A DNA stretch of 64,000 nucleotides from Verrucomicrobiota bacterium (GCA_025360015.1 JANYCZ010000061.1:1-64000); one strand, 5' to 3'. Shown: positions 17,697 through 27,221, counted from the stretch's first letter. The notes: generated by a model from the sequence alone, not told the origin. Made by a program: numbers and translations.

Positions 17697-18194
17697 ATGG
17701 ACCAGATCCAGTCGAAAGCCGATCAAGCGACAAACACAGCCAGAAACATGGCCGCAAACAACGTGCCCGGCAGCTTGAAACCCACCGGAGAAATCCCGGG
17801 AAGCACACCGGTGGACAAAGCAGGCGTGCCCCTCAGTTTGCAAGGCCAGATCAGCCCTCTCAGAGCCCAGGAAATCACGGATCCATCCCGAAAGCCTCTG
17901 TCTGAGCGGCCAAGGCCGAGTTTGGCAGACAGTGCATTTTTGCCCCCGCCACAACAAAACTTTCAGGCCGCAGCGGGTAAGAGGGACGGCATTGTCGCAC
18001 CAGCGACGCAGCAAGGACAGCCAATGCCAAGTCCGAGCGAGGCTAACAAGACCTGGAAGAAGAAAGAACCCGAAAGGAATTTTTGGGACAATCCTCTTAA
18101 ATACAAAGGCATTGAAGTCATTCCTTCCGTAACTCCAGACGGGGGCAAAGTGGAGGTGCGAGTTCCGTGGGACAATCTATTCAAAAACAAATAA
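17697..18194 (+). CDS. RSLYFTPR-family putative effector, altered start
   Basis: From ATG 17697 a 165-residue Pro/Gln-rich protein is encoded (MDQIQSKADQATNTARNMAAN ... VRVPWDNLFKNK). The same frame is open upstream to 17526 and encodes HSRSLYFTPRSPWG, so the family N-terminus is present but its ATG is lost; no ATG, GTG or TTG occurs in frame before 17697. Either translation starts without the motif, a rare start such as ATC 17550 is used, or the gene is decaying. The C-terminal region (MPSPSEANK onward) matches the broken copy at 911-1216. A TPR gene follows at 18380. Confidence 0.5.
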   Translation: MDQIQSKADQATNTARNMAANNVPGSLKPTGEIPGSTPVDKAGVPLSLQGQISPLRAQEITDPSRKPLSERPRPSLADSAFLPPPQQNFQAAAGKRDGIVAPATQQGQPMPSPSEANKTWKKKEPERNFWDNPLKYKGIEVIPSVTPDGGKVEVRVPWDNLFKNK

Positions 18195-18322
18195 GCAGCG
18201 TGAAACATCGCGCGACGAAAGCGCAGAGACTGAGGAAGCACCGTTTAATTGAGTTACACCCTTTCACGGTGGACTTGCGTCGGGGATTGAAACATGTGGC
18301 ACCACCCGCAGCGGTGTCACAT

Positions 18323-18379
18323 GATCAACTTGGCTCCCATCCGCTCATCCTTCACTCTGAAGAATCCAACCCTGCTCCC
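18323..18379 (+). promoter_or_regulatory. Conserved TPR-gene leader, copy 3
   Basis: GATCAACTTGGCTCCCATCC, then CATCCTTCACTCTGAAGAA and CCCTGCTCCC before ATG 18380. It is aligned with the leaders at 1331, 5752 and 19879. Confidence 0.5.
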
Positions 18380-19549
18380 ATGAAGCTCCTCCTTGCCTGT
18401 CTTCTGCTGTTTGTCCTCCTCGACCCTGGCACCGCCGCTGCGGCGGAGGCAACGAAAAAAAACAAGACGGTGGCGGCAGAAGACGCCGCAGCACCGGACA
18501 TCAGCCAGAAGGCCTTTGATGCCGCCAATGCACTGCGCAAAGAGGGCAGGCGCCCCGAGGCGGAGCAGGCTTTTCGGGCGCTGGTGACGGCACGCACGCA
18601 GACGTTGGGAGCGGAGGACCGGGAGACTTTGCTGGCCAGAACGGAACTGATGAAACTGCGGCTAAGCCGGCACGAGGACGCCGCAGCCGGGGCCGAGGGC
18701 ACCGCCCTGCTCCAGAGTCTGCAGCGTCTGCTGGGCGCGGAAGACCGGACGACTCTGAACTTCCAGCGCTGGCTGATTCTCGCGCAGGAGGATCAAGGCA
18801 GATATGCCGAGATGGAGCAGGGATGCCGCGGCTTGATCCTCATCGCCACACGGGCGCTCGGCCCGGAGGATGCTGAGACCCTGGCAGCACGCATGGGACT
18901 GGCCACCGTTTTCATGAACCAGAGGAAACTGGAGGAAGCCGAGAAAGAGCTGCGCCAGTTGCTGAACATCTATGTGCGGGTGGCCGCCAAGGATGAGGCC
19001 ACTCTGGACGCGCGGCATAATCTGGCGGTGGTGCTGATCTACCAGAAAAACTATGCAGAGGCGGAGCCTCTGCTGCGGGGCGTGGTCGCCACCACGACGC
19101 AGGTGCTCGGCCCCGAACACCCAAGCACGCTGAGCAGCCGCCACGCTCTGGCGCGGGTGTTCAGCAAGCAAGCAAAGCAGGCCGAGGCAGAAAAGGAACT
19201 GCGCAGTGTGATCGCCATCCAAACGCGCAGCCTCGGGCCGGAGCATCCGGACACTCTGAGAAGCCGTGCGAATCTGGCGGGAGAACTTCCCCCGCAGCAG
19301 GCCGTGCAGGAATTGCGCGCCGTGCTGGCCTTGCAGGAGCGGGTGCTGGGCCCGGAAAATCCGGAAACTCTCACCTGCTGCCATGCCCTGGCATGGCAGC
19401 TGTCCAAGAAGAACCAGAACCAGGAAGCCCTGACGTGCGCGCAGCGCGCCTATGCAGGCCGGCTGAAGGTTTTGGGGCAGGACCACCCTGGTACCCGGGA
19501 GTCTGAGCAGTTGGTGAAGGCACTGAAGAAGGTAGATGAGAAAGCGTGA
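18380..19549 (+). CDS. Exported TPR protein
   Basis: A 389-residue protein with signal peptide MKLLLACLLLFVLLDPGTAAA, chosen over longer frames because the start follows the conserved leader. Repeats match the 1387-2556 product over most of the length (LGAEDRETL, LGPEDAETL, LGPEHPSTL, LGPEHPDTL, LGPENPETL) and the protein ends LVKALKKVDEKA. A periplasmic protein-binding solenoid is expected. It pairs with the putative effector 185 bp upstream. Confidence 0.85.
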   Translation: MKLLLACLLLFVLLDPGTAAAAEATKKNKTVAAEDAAAPDISQKAFDAANALRKEGRRPEAEQAFRALVTARTQTLGAEDRETLLARTELMKLRLSRHEDAAAGAEGTALLQSLQRLLGAEDRTTLNFQRWLILAQEDQGRYAEMEQGCRGLILIATRALGPEDAETLAARMGLATVFMNQRKLEEAEKELRQLLNIYVRVAAKDEATLDARHNLAVVLIYQKNYAEAEPLLRGVVATTTQVLGPEHPSTLSSRHALARVFSKQAKQAEAEKELRSVIAIQTRSLGPEHPDTLRSRANLAGELPPQQAVQELRAVLALQERVLGPENPETLTCCHALAWQLSKKNQNQEALTCAQRAYAGRLKVLGQDHPGTRESEQLVKALKKVDEKA

Positions 19550-19689
19550 GGCACGGCAGGTGCGGTGCTTCGTCGCAGGATTCTTTTTTCGTCTCAGGCT
19601 GGAAGAGAGTCTGGATGCCGGCTGCACAACCTCCTTGAGAAAAGCCGTTGCCCCCATGCCGCGACCCCTGACTGGAGTGACAGGCTGGC

Positions 19690-19765
19690 AGGCGCACTAT
19701 CATGCACTCCTCGGCGTGGTAGAAGCACTCCAGCCGCTGCAGCAGTGGCCGGGCAGGTGCGCAAA
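19690..19765 (-). pseudogene. Fragment of the small duplicated protein gene
   Basis: The minus strand encodes RPLLQRLECFYHAEEC, matching PGPLLQRLERFYHAQEL of the copy at 16877-17341. Only ~75 bp are conserved. The rest of 19550-19878 shows no other feature. Confidence 0.45.
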
Positions 19766-19878
19766 GGAGGCGCCGGAGTGATGGTGACACCGCCTTGGTG
19801 GCAGATCCCGCCGAAAGACAATTCCCAATCGCGCTGACTCAGGAGCCTCCCGAAGCCCCTCCGGCGGAGGCGCCCCAT

Positions 19879-19935
19879 TATCAGCTTGCCCATCATCCCT
19901 CAGACATTCACCCTGGAGAAACCAGCCCTTCTGTC
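19879..19935 (+). promoter_or_regulatory. Conserved TPR-gene leader, copy 4
   Basis: ATCAGCTTGCCCATCATCC, ACATTCACCCTGGAGAAA and CCAGCCCTTCTGTC precede ATG 19936, collinear with the other three TPR leaders. Confidence 0.5.
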
Positions 19936-21060
19936 ATGAAGCACTTCCTAGCTGCTCTCCTGCTCCTTGCCCCGGCGTGCTCCGCCGCGGCAGACGCAGC
20001 ACCGGACATCGGCCCGAAGGCCTATGACGCCGCCCTGGCGCTGTGCCATGCGGGCAAATATCCCGAGGCAGAGCAGGCCTTCCGCGCGCTGGTGGTGGCA
20101 CGCACGCAGGCGCTGGGGCCGGAGGACCGGGAGTCTTTGCTGGCAAGGGTGGAACTGATGAAACTGGAGATGAACCGGCACAGGGATGCCGCCGCGGAAG
20201 CCGCAGTGATGGATTTGTTCCGGAACCTGCGGCGCATCCTCGGCGCGGAAGCCCCTGAAACGCTGAAGTTTCAAAGCTGGAAGATCAGCCTGCAGTCGCA
20301 ACGGGGCCGGCATGAGGAAGCGGAGCAGGAGTGCCGCAGCCTGATCCCCATCATGGCGCGGGTGCTGGGATCGGAGGACCGGGAAATCCTCTCTGCACGC
20401 CTGATGCTGGCCTGCGCCCTGCTGGAACAAAGGAAACTGAACGAAAGCGAAAAGGAACTGCGCCCTTTGCTGAGCCTCTATGAGCGCGCGCAGGGTGCTG
20501 ACGCCCCCGACACGCTGTATGCGAGGCATGCTCTGGGCACGGCGCTCATGCTTCAGGAAAGCTATGCGGAGGCGGAAGCCATGCTGCGCGGCGTGATCTC
20601 CAGTCGCACACGGGTGCATGGCCCCGAACATCCTGACACCCTGAACAGCCGCAACTCTCTGGCGGTGGTCCTCGGCAGGCAGGAAAAACACGCTGAAGCA
20701 GCGAAGGAGCTGCGCAGCGTGGCCGCCATTCAGGCGCGCACGCTCGGGCCGGAGCATCCGGACACCCTCAGAAGCCGGGCCAACATGGCCCGGGAACTCC
20801 CTCCGCAGGAGGCCGAGCGGGAATTCCGTGCCGTGCTGGCCATGCGTGAGCGCGTTTTCGGCGCGGAAGATCCGGAGACGTTGGTCACCTGCTACAACCT
20901 GGCATGGCAGCTTTCCCTGCAGAAAAAGTACCCGGAGGCGCTGGCCTGCGCACGACGCTGCTATGAAGGCCGGATGCTGCTTCTCGGAGCGGACCATCCA
21001 GACACCCGTGAGTCCGGACAACTGGTGAAGATGCTGATCGATGCTGCGGAGAAGGCGTGA
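19936..21060 (+). CDS. Exported TPR protein
   Basis: A 374-residue paralog with signal peptide MKHFLAALLLLAPACSAAADA. TPR turns include LGPEDRESL, LGAEAPETL, LGSEDREIL, HGPEHPDTL and FGAEDPETL; it ends LVKMLIDAAEKA. No effector-type gene stands before it; instead a fragment of the small duplicated gene does. Role as for the other array members: protein binding in the periplasm. Confidence 0.85.
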   Translation: MKHFLAALLLLAPACSAAADAAPDIGPKAYDAALALCHAGKYPEAEQAFRALVVARTQALGPEDRESLLARVELMKLEMNRHRDAAAEAAVMDLFRNLRRILGAEAPETLKFQSWKISLQSQRGRHEEAEQECRSLIPIMARVLGSEDREILSARLMLACALLEQRKLNESEKELRPLLSLYERAQGADAPDTLYARHALGTALMLQESYAEAEAMLRGVISSRTRVHGPEHPDTLNSRNSLAVVLGRQEKHAEAAKELRSVAAIQARTLGPEHPDTLRSRANMARELPPQEAEREFRAVLAMRERVFGAEDPETLVTCYNLAWQLSLQKKYPEALACARRCYEGRMLLLGADHPDTRESGQLVKMLIDAAEKA

Positions 21061-21171
21061 GTCGGAAGAGAGCGCCAGAGCCAGCACCAGCCTGAGCTTT
21101 CAGTCTTCCCAGGACCGGCCTGCCTGCAGAGGCCCGCTTCAGCCCCGCGCACAAAGTCTCCCGCCTGGCGT

Positions 21172-21348
21172 TCAGCCGGGTCGGCTGCCATAGAAGCGCT
21201 CCAGCCGCTGCAGCAGCGGCCCGGGCAGAGGCTGCCGCCATCCAGGAAAGGAGATGAGGCACATGCCGAGGCCGAGGAGCATGAAGGCCTTCGCCCCGAG
21301 ACTGCGCAGGCACATGAGCTTGTCCATGAGCCAGAGATCCCGTTGCAT
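21172..21348 (-). CDS. Small duplicated membrane/secreted protein, copy 2
   Basis: A 58-residue frame MQRDLWLMDKLMCLRSL, hydrophobic AKAFMLLGLGMCLISF and PLLQRLERFYGSRPG, almost identical to the first part of the 16877-17341 product. Conservation at protein level between copies 4 kb apart could be recent duplication rather than selection. An in-frame upstream ATG at 21441 would add 31 residues. Confidence 0.4.
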   Translation of the reverse strand: MQRDLWLMDKLMCLRSLGAKAFMLLGLGMCLISFPGWRQPLPGPLLQRLERFYGSRPG

Positions 21349-21437
21349 GCTGGTGTGGGCGTAGTCGTCCCAGAGCAGCCTGCGGCAATGACGCTGAAAA
21401 ATCGAGGAGTGCGCATGACTTGAAAAGGCAGGGTAGC

Positions 21438-22445
21438 TCACAGCCCCTCAAAAAACCACGCCTCATGCTCCGTGAACCATTTCGCCTGCGCCTCGGCCCG
21501 CGCGGCGAGCTCGCGGATCGCCGCCAGTTGCGCCACGCCAAAAGAGCCCTGCACTGGCCCAGAAAACTCCCACAGGTCCATGGACAACTTGGGACCAATG
21601 CCCACCTCCGCCTGTTGCGTGGCCAGGTTCGCCGTGACGGTGAACTTTCCTGTCCCTTCAAACGCTCTTTCCGGCGGCGACTCATACGCGAACGCCTGCT
21701 GCTTCCCCACCGCCTCCAGCGCCAGCTCCACCTGCCCCATCAGGCGCTGCACCCAGGGGCCGCGCGCGGTGCTGATATGGTCATCGAGGTGCAGACCAAT
21801 GCTCACCCCATACTCTTGTTGGTGATCGAATTCAGAATGTTCGCGTATAACCACATTGACCAGTACCAATCCTTTGCCGCGAACTTCCCCGACCTTGGAT
21901 CTCAAATAATGATAGCTGGCCTGCGGCGGATGCGCAGCCCTCGTTTTCACCGGCAGCGTTTGTGCCGTCAATAGCATCTTATACCATGCCTCCGCCGCCA
22001 CCGCCTGGGCCAGCATCTCCTTCAGCCACGCGACCTCCTGGGGGCCTAAGAGCACCTCCTTATCGCGCCGCATGCGCACACACTTGCCTTCGCCCACCGT
22101 CACCACTTCATAGACGGTCTTTTGCCGGACCTCCTGGCGGTACTCCTGCCCGCTCATCGCCGCCGCGCAGGCTGCCATCAGGGCCGCCACATCATCAGGC
22201 CCCAGCCTTGGGCTCCGTGGCTCAAGCTCCGGGCAGGTAACCTCGATCGCGGTGCCGGATATTCGCTCGAACGCATTTCTTTCCACCCGCACCGTCACCT
22301 CCACCTTCGGTCTCTCCCGCTTCGCCGGATCTTTGACCGCCACTTGGATCAAAAAATCATCAAACGGAATCAGCCGATCCTCCGCCGCGCGTGCGGCAGC
22401 GGCCAGCAGCAGCGAGAAAAGAAAAAGGGTGGCAGTCGTCTTCAT
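21438..22445 (-). CDS. Exported hypothetical protein
   Basis: A 335-residue protein with signal peptide MKTTATLFLFSLLLAAAARA (start at ATG 22445, preferred to 22463). The mature part is soluble with alternating strands and an Ala-rich helix (MAACAAAMSGQEYRQEVRQK); no family recognised. It is followed by a minus-strand small gene and preceded by the TPR gene 22591-24918 on the same strand, with a 145-bp gap. Confidence 0.75.
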   Translation of the reverse strand: MKTTATLFLFSLLLAAAARAAEDRLIPFDDFLIQVAVKDPAKRERPKVEVTVRVERNAFERISGTAIEVTCPELEPRSPRLGPDDVAALMAACAAAMSGQEYRQEVRQKTVYEVVTVGEGKCVRMRRDKEVLLGPQEVAWLKEMLAQAVAAEAWYKMLLTAQTLPVKTRAAHPPQASYHYLRSKVGEVRGKGLVLVNVVIREHSEFDHQQEYGVSIGLHLDDHISTARGPWVQRLMGQVELALEAVGKQQAFAYESPPERAFEGTGKFTVTANLATQQAEVGIGPKLSMDLWEFSGPVQGSFGVAQLAAIRELAARAEAQAKWFTEHEAWFFEGL

Positions 22446-22590
22446 GCAGGAGATGCGCCGCATGCTCGCATGAGAGGCGCAGGGTTGTCACGACTTTACT
22501 GGAAGTTGAAAAGGTGAATGTGGAATTTCCGAATACCGAAATGCTTTTTTTAACCACAGAGTCCAAGCCGAGTCGATCCTGGATTGCCCC

Positions 22591-24918
22591 TCACGCCTTC
22601 GCCGCCGGCTTGGTCAGTTCATCCACCAGTTGATTGGCCTGCTTGGTGTCTTCGTGGTCCTTCCCCAGCACCTTCAGGCGGCCGATGTAGGCGCGCTGGG
22701 CATACTTCAGGGCTTCCTTGTCCTTCTTCTGCGTGGCCAGGCACGCGGCCAGAAGGTGGCAGTATTCCAGCGTGTCCGGATTCTCGGCGCCGAAGGCGTG
22801 CTCGGCGAGGGCCAGCACCTGGCGAAATTCTATTTCGGCCTCCGCGTTCCGGTCCAGTTTGACGAGCTCGACGCCCAGCGTGCGGCGGGTCTTCAGGGTC
22901 TCCTGGGCCTCAGGCCCCAGCACGCGGGTTTGAGCGGCAGCGAGGCTGCGGCACTCCTGCGCCGCCTCCGCGTAATTCTCCTGCGTGATCAGCGTCCTGA
23001 TGAGGGTCTCCTGCAGGTGCAGCACCTTGGGGTGGTCCTTGCCATAGGTCTTGAGGAAGACGGGCTGGTGCTCGCGCAGCAGCGCTGACGTATCCGCATC
23101 CTGGTCCACCCGCTTGCGCAAATCCAGCAGCAGCGTGATCAGAGTCATGGTGAGATCATTCTCGGTGCCGAGCACGCGCACGGAGATGTCCGCCGCCTCG
23201 CGGTACTCCCTGGCCGCCTCTGGATACTTCTCCTGCTGGCGCAGGGCGCTGGCAAGAAACAGGCGCTGCGTCAAAGTGGACTCTGACTCCGCGCCAAACA
23301 CCCTGGTATAAAGTGGCAGCACCTGGCGGTATTCCAGTTCGGCCTCTGCTTCCCGGTCCGTTTGAGAGAGCAGCATTGCCAGCGTGCTGCGGGACTCCAG
23401 GGTCTCTTCGGCCTCCGGCCCGAGCACGCGGGTCCTGGCGGCGATCACGCTGCGGCACTCACTCTCCGCCTCCGCGTACTTCTCCTGCGCCTTCAGTGCG
23501 GAGATGAGGGTGGTCTGCAAGTTCAGGACCTCGCGGTGGTCCGGGCCATCGGTCTTGATGAAGGCGGGCAGGTGCTGGCGCAGCAGCGTTTCCACCTCCG
23601 CATCCCGGCCCATCCCTTGGAGAGTTTCCATCGTCAGCGAGACATCCGGCAGCGGGGACTCATCCTCCGGGCCGCGTGCGCGTGAGGCGAGGCCGAGCAC
23701 CTGATCGAACTCTTTCTTCGCTTCGGCATCTTTTTTCTGCTGGATCAGCATGAAGGCGAGAGACGTGCGCTGCGTCAGGGTGAACTGGGACTCCGCGCCA
23801 AACACCTTGGCAAAGAGGGGCAGCATCTCGCGGTATTCGGCTTCGGCTTCCGTGAATTTTCCCGCGCCCCTCAGGATGCTGGCCAGAGTGCTGCGCAGGC
23901 TCAAAGTAAAATGGTTCTCGGGCCCGAGCAGTTTGATGTGCAGGGCCACCACGCGACGGCACAGTTCTTCAGCCACGGCATGTTTGCCCGGCCGGTTCAG
24001 GTCTCTAACGAAATCGACCAGTTCAGACAGGCTGGGGTGCCTCTGCTCTTCCGGCTTGAGCACGCGCTCGCAATACAGCAGGACCTCGCGGTATTGCGCC
24101 TCGGCCTCCGCCCATTTTTGCTGCTGGCTCAGGGCGTGGGCCAGATAGGTGCGTGTGGCCAAAACACCCTTGGTTTCCGCCCCGAGCATCTTGATCTGGA
24201 GCGGCAGCAGGATGTGGTATTCCGCCTCAGCCTCCGCCCATTTTTTCTCCTGTCTCAGGGTGGAGGCCAGAGAGGTGCGTGTGTCCAAAACGTCCACGTT
24301 TTCCGCCCCGAGCACCTTGACCTGGAGCGGCAGCAGGCTGCGGTATTCCGCCTCGGCCTCGGCCCATTTTTTCTGCTGGCTCAGGGCATGGGCCAGATGG
24401 CTGCGGGTCTCCAAAGTGTATTTGCTTTCCGCTCCGAGCACCTTGACCTGCAGCGGGATCAGGCTCCGGCACTGCTCCACCACCTCTGCATTTTTGTCCT
24501 GGGCAGCCAGGGCTTCCAAGAGAAGAACCTGGCAGAACACGGTATCCTTGCCCTCGGCACCGAAGAGCTTGATGTGGAGCGGAAGCACGATGCGGCACTC
24601 CTCCTCCACCTCCGCGTTTTTGCCCTGCGCATACAAGGCTCCGAGGAGGAGAATGCGGCATTCCAGTGTTTCCCTGGCCTCCGCGCCCAGCGCCTGCGTG
24701 CGTGCCGCCACCAGCGCCCGCGCGGCCTTCTCCGCCTCGGCATACTGGCCCGCCGAGTACAGCGCATTCGCAGCAGCAGATGCTTTCTCGTCAGCCTCTG
24801 CGGCAGGGTTCTTCTGCCCGGCCTTCTCTTTGCCGCTCTCCGCTGCTTGTGCGCGTCCCGCGACAGGAGTGGAAAAGAGCAGGGCAAACGAGAGCGCGGA
24901 AAATAGAAACGGTTTCAT
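22591..24918 (-). CDS. Exported TPR protein, long
   Basis: A 775-residue protein; start at ATG 24918 gives the signal peptide MKPFLFSALSFALLFSTPVAGRA. About 16-17 TPR units follow (LGAEARETL, FGAEGKDTV, LGAESKYTL, LGAENVDVL, LGPENHFTL, FGAESQFTL, LGPEAEETL, FGAENPDTL) and the tail LVDELTKPAAKA. Several neighbouring units are nearly identical (QKKWAEAEAEYRSLLPLQVKVLG), showing recent internal duplication. It is the third gene downstream of toxin-like gene A, on the same strand. Confidence 0.88.
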   Translation of the reverse strand: MKPFLFSALSFALLFSTPVAGRAQAAESGKEKAGQKNPAAEADEKASAAANALYSAGQYAEAEKAARALVAARTQALGAEARETLECRILLLGALYAQGKNAEVEEECRIVLPLHIKLFGAEGKDTVFCQVLLLEALAAQDKNAEVVEQCRSLIPLQVKVLGAESKYTLETRSHLAHALSQQKKWAEAEAEYRSLLPLQVKVLGAENVDVLDTRTSLASTLRQEKKWAEAEAEYHILLPLQIKMLGAETKGVLATRTYLAHALSQQQKWAEAEAQYREVLLYCERVLKPEEQRHPSLSELVDFVRDLNRPGKHAVAEELCRRVVALHIKLLGPENHFTLSLRSTLASILRGAGKFTEAEAEYREMLPLFAKVFGAESQFTLTQRTSLAFMLIQQKKDAEAKKEFDQVLGLASRARGPEDESPLPDVSLTMETLQGMGRDAEVETLLRQHLPAFIKTDGPDHREVLNLQTTLISALKAQEKYAEAESECRSVIAARTRVLGPEAEETLESRSTLAMLLSQTDREAEAELEYRQVLPLYTRVFGAESESTLTQRLFLASALRQQEKYPEAAREYREAADISVRVLGTENDLTMTLITLLLDLRKRVDQDADTSALLREHQPVFLKTYGKDHPKVLHLQETLIRTLITQENYAEAAQECRSLAAAQTRVLGPEAQETLKTRRTLGVELVKLDRNAEAEIEFRQVLALAEHAFGAENPDTLEYCHLLAACLATQKKDKEALKYAQRAYIGRLKVLGKDHEDTKQANQLVDELTKPAAKA

Positions 24919-24992
24919 GGTGGGCACGGGAGCGGGTGCGTGGATAAAAAGACAGGCTGAAGGCATAAGATCACCCGCAGAGGAGGATGGCA

Positions 24993-25670
24993 CTACAGGT
25001 CCGCTTCATTCTTTTTCACAGTTTCCGTGACCTGCTTGAGCAGGGCGGCCGCCTTCTGAGGGGAGTTCTTGAGCGCCACTTGCGCAAGATCTATGGCGGA
25101 CTGAATTTCAGGGGAGCTCAGTTTTGGATGTTTCTTCATCCGCTGCAAAATCTCGGTCACATCTTGAAGGGGGATTTCCCAGCCTGAAACTTCCTGAGGA
25201 GTGAGAACCGGGGATTTGGAGACTATTATCGGCAATTTGTCGGCATAAGTTGACGCGAAAGCGTCGCTGACCTCGTCAGCCTGTTCATAGATGAGATCAG
25301 TGACACCTTTGAGTTCAAAGAGCTGGCGGATTTGTTTTTGGGTCAGTGCTGCCTGCAAAAACTTGTCGCGTCGCTCCTTTGCATCCACAACAGGCTTGTA
25401 ATCGGGCTTCTTCATGTCCAGACCATTGGTGGCTGTCCCGAGCTCGCATTCGTACTTCGCATAAGCTTGTGCCGCTTTGGTGATGGACGGAACATCCCAG
25501 TCGTCGCGTGCGCACAGCGGAAGCAGGTTAAAGGTCCATTCCAGAGCATGCTGGCAGCGCCACAGTTCAATGACAAACGGGTGGAATTTTTCCTCAGCTG
25601 CGTTTGCAGAGCCAAGAAAAAAACAGGCGGCTGTCACCAGCAATGCATGGATGGCTGAAAAGGTTCTCAT
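24993..25670 (-). CDS. Exported protein, candidate immunity partner of gene A
   Basis: A 225-residue protein with signal peptide MRTFSAIHALLVTAACFFLGSANA and a helical mature part with four Cys (WRCQHALEW, LLPLCARDDW, YECELG). No known family. It lies in the same-strand series A, small Cys protein, this gene, TPR gene. Its ATG overlaps the stop of the small gene before it (ATGA), indicating translational coupling. An immunity role is inferred from position only. Confidence 0.75.
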   Translation of the reverse strand: MRTFSAIHALLVTAACFFLGSANAAEEKFHPFVIELWRCQHALEWTFNLLPLCARDDWDVPSITKAAQAYAKYECELGTATNGLDMKKPDYKPVVDAKERRDKFLQAALTQKQIRQLFELKGVTDLIYEQADEVSDAFASTYADKLPIIVSKSPVLTPQEVSGWEIPLQDVTEILQRMKKHPKLSSPEIQSAIDLAQVALKNSPQKAAALLKQVTETVKKNEADL

Positions 25671-25849
25671 TTTTTGATCAGATGCCGGGCATCATGAATG
25701 GCACAGATCAGTGCGTCACGTTTTTTTTGACCTGAAACAATCCCTGGGGTGCTTTGTAATTCTTCACGGCAGGTGAGGCAGTCGCCACTGGTATTCAGCG
25801 AAGAATGGGGAATGGGCGGCGCGCCGCAGATGTGAATGACACAAGCCAT
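25667..25849 (-). CDS. Small Cys-containing protein
   Basis: A 60-residue frame MACVIHICGAPPIPHSSLNTSG...HLIKK with a CLTC motif, overlapping the next start by 4 nt. The overlap and same-strand position 109 bp behind gene A favour a real gene, but no homolog is recognised. Confidence 0.4.
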   Translation of the reverse strand: MACVIHICGAPPIPHSSLNTSGDCLTCREELQSTPGIVSGQKKRDALICAIHDARHLIKK

Positions 25850-25957
25850 GCTTCCTTCCTGGATTCGAAGTCCGCCACGCCTCTGAATGATTCATTCAAT
25901 CTCTGCGCTCCAGACTCCCCTCCATCTCAATTACCCAGGATGGTTTTGTTCAGAAGT

Positions 25958-26953
25958 CTATGGCTGTCCAGAGAGCTGCTTTTGTTTCTTTTCGTGTTCA
26001 TCTTTGAGCTTGTTCCACTGCTTCGCCGCTTTTTTAGTTTCCTGTTCCGCCTGCCGCAAGGCCACATCAGCCCGCTCGGCCTCCTCCCAATTTTCCGGCA
26101 CCAGGGCCTTTGTTTTATTGACCTTGGCATCCACATTTTCGATTTGCTTGGCTGGAGCGAGACCCGTGTATTCATTGGCAATGTCAAGCGCTGCTTCCAC
26201 GGGTTTTGGAAGCTTGTCCTTTGCGAAGTCCTGTGCATACCCGGTCCCTTGGAGAATCATGCGAAGCCCCTGACTGCTCTTATTGTTCTTTCGGTGTTTT
26301 GTTAGTACGTCCCTTGCAGGATCGCCCTGCCGCCGGATCTCTTGTTGCTTATCCAACTGTGCTTCAAATGTTCGCTCTGCTGTGGCGAGTTCTGGGTTGT
26401 ATCTTTTCTTGGCTTTGTCTATTAAATCTTGCGCACTCTGTATCTCTGAGCTTGGTCCCGTGACGGCCGGTTGGCTGACGGGGCCAAAGCTGCCAGCCTT
26501 GCCAGCCTTGCTGGCATTGCCACGCTTGCCGGGGCCGGCCCCATAGGTCTTAGCCTGCTCCAGGGCAAATTCTCGCGGCATCGGGCGCGGCGTCAGGTAG
26601 AGGCTGCGGCCTGCGGGTGGTGTTGCCCCGCCCGGGGAGACCGGCCCGATGTTGCCATGGGTGTCACTGCCGGTTGTCGCGGGGGGCGCGGAGTCCCCAT
26701 GGCTGTCTGGGTCAGCTTCAGCCTCCGGCTTATGCTCGGTTTCGGTCGGCTCGGTAGCCCAGGAAGGGAGATAGGCAGGCGCAGGTGGGCGCGGCAGGGC
26801 AGGCTCTCCCCGTCCCTGCCCCGGCTCTGGCAGGTGGCTGAAGGCACGCACCATCCCGCTGCGCTGCATGGGCTGCACCTGCTCATCTTCCTCCTCTTCT
26901 TCTTGAGGGCGATTGTCTTCGGAGGGATGGGAGCTGGCAAAGAGAAAGGACAT
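25958..26953 (-). CDS. Polymorphic toxin-like protein A
   Basis: A 331-residue protein. N-terminus MSFLFASSHPSED, acidic run, VQPMQRSGMVRAFSHLP and LPSWATE are shared with B-E; residues ~110-150 carry GRSLYLTPRPMPREFA, linking it to the RSLYFTPR family. The C-terminal ~150 residues are unique, charged and helical (AQDLIDKAKKRYNPELATAERTF; KKAAKQWNKLKDEHEKKQKQ) and show no catalytic motif. Start at ATG 26953; a TTG 6 bp upstream is also in frame. No Sec signal. Export by a dedicated system and toxicity are inference. Confidence 0.7.
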   Translation of the reverse strand: MSFLFASSHPSEDNRPQEEEEEDEQVQPMQRSGMVRAFSHLPEPGQGRGEPALPRPPAPAYLPSWATEPTETEHKPEAEADPDSHGDSAPPATTGSDTHGNIGPVSPGGATPPAGRSLYLTPRPMPREFALEQAKTYGAGPGKRGNASKAGKAGSFGPVSQPAVTGPSSEIQSAQDLIDKAKKRYNPELATAERTFEAQLDKQQEIRRQGDPARDVLTKHRKNNKSSQGLRMILQGTGYAQDFAKDKLPKPVEAALDIANEYTGLAPAKQIENVDAKVNKTKALVPENWEEAERADVALRQAEQETKKAAKQWNKLKDEHEKKQKQLSGQP

Positions 26954-27015
26954 GCTCAACCTCTTGGGTCCGGATTTTTGAAGCAGGGATTATAATACGA
27001 TTTTGTGGTAGAACA
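26954..27015 (-). promoter_or_regulatory. Conserved effector-type leader of gene A
   Basis: Read on the minus strand: TCTACCACAAAATCG, CCCTGCTTCAAAAATCCGGACCCA, then 10 nt to ATG 26953. AAATCCGGACCCA is identical to the leader before 593, which ties the two N-terminally different families together. Confidence 0.55.
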
Positions 27016-27221
27016 TGGTTGTATTTGCTGTCTTGCGTGTCACCGCCCCCCCTCCACATTAAATTTCAAATGGGTCAGTGTTCAAATATTGACAAACTTT
27101 GGAATCCGCCTCCGCCCGCGAGAGCGCACTGGTCTTGGAGGCAGGCATGCCGGAGCGTGCGGGTTTCATGGCTGCGTGGGCTTGGCGGGCTGTGTACTGA
27201 GTTGTTGCCGGGCGGTGGCCT

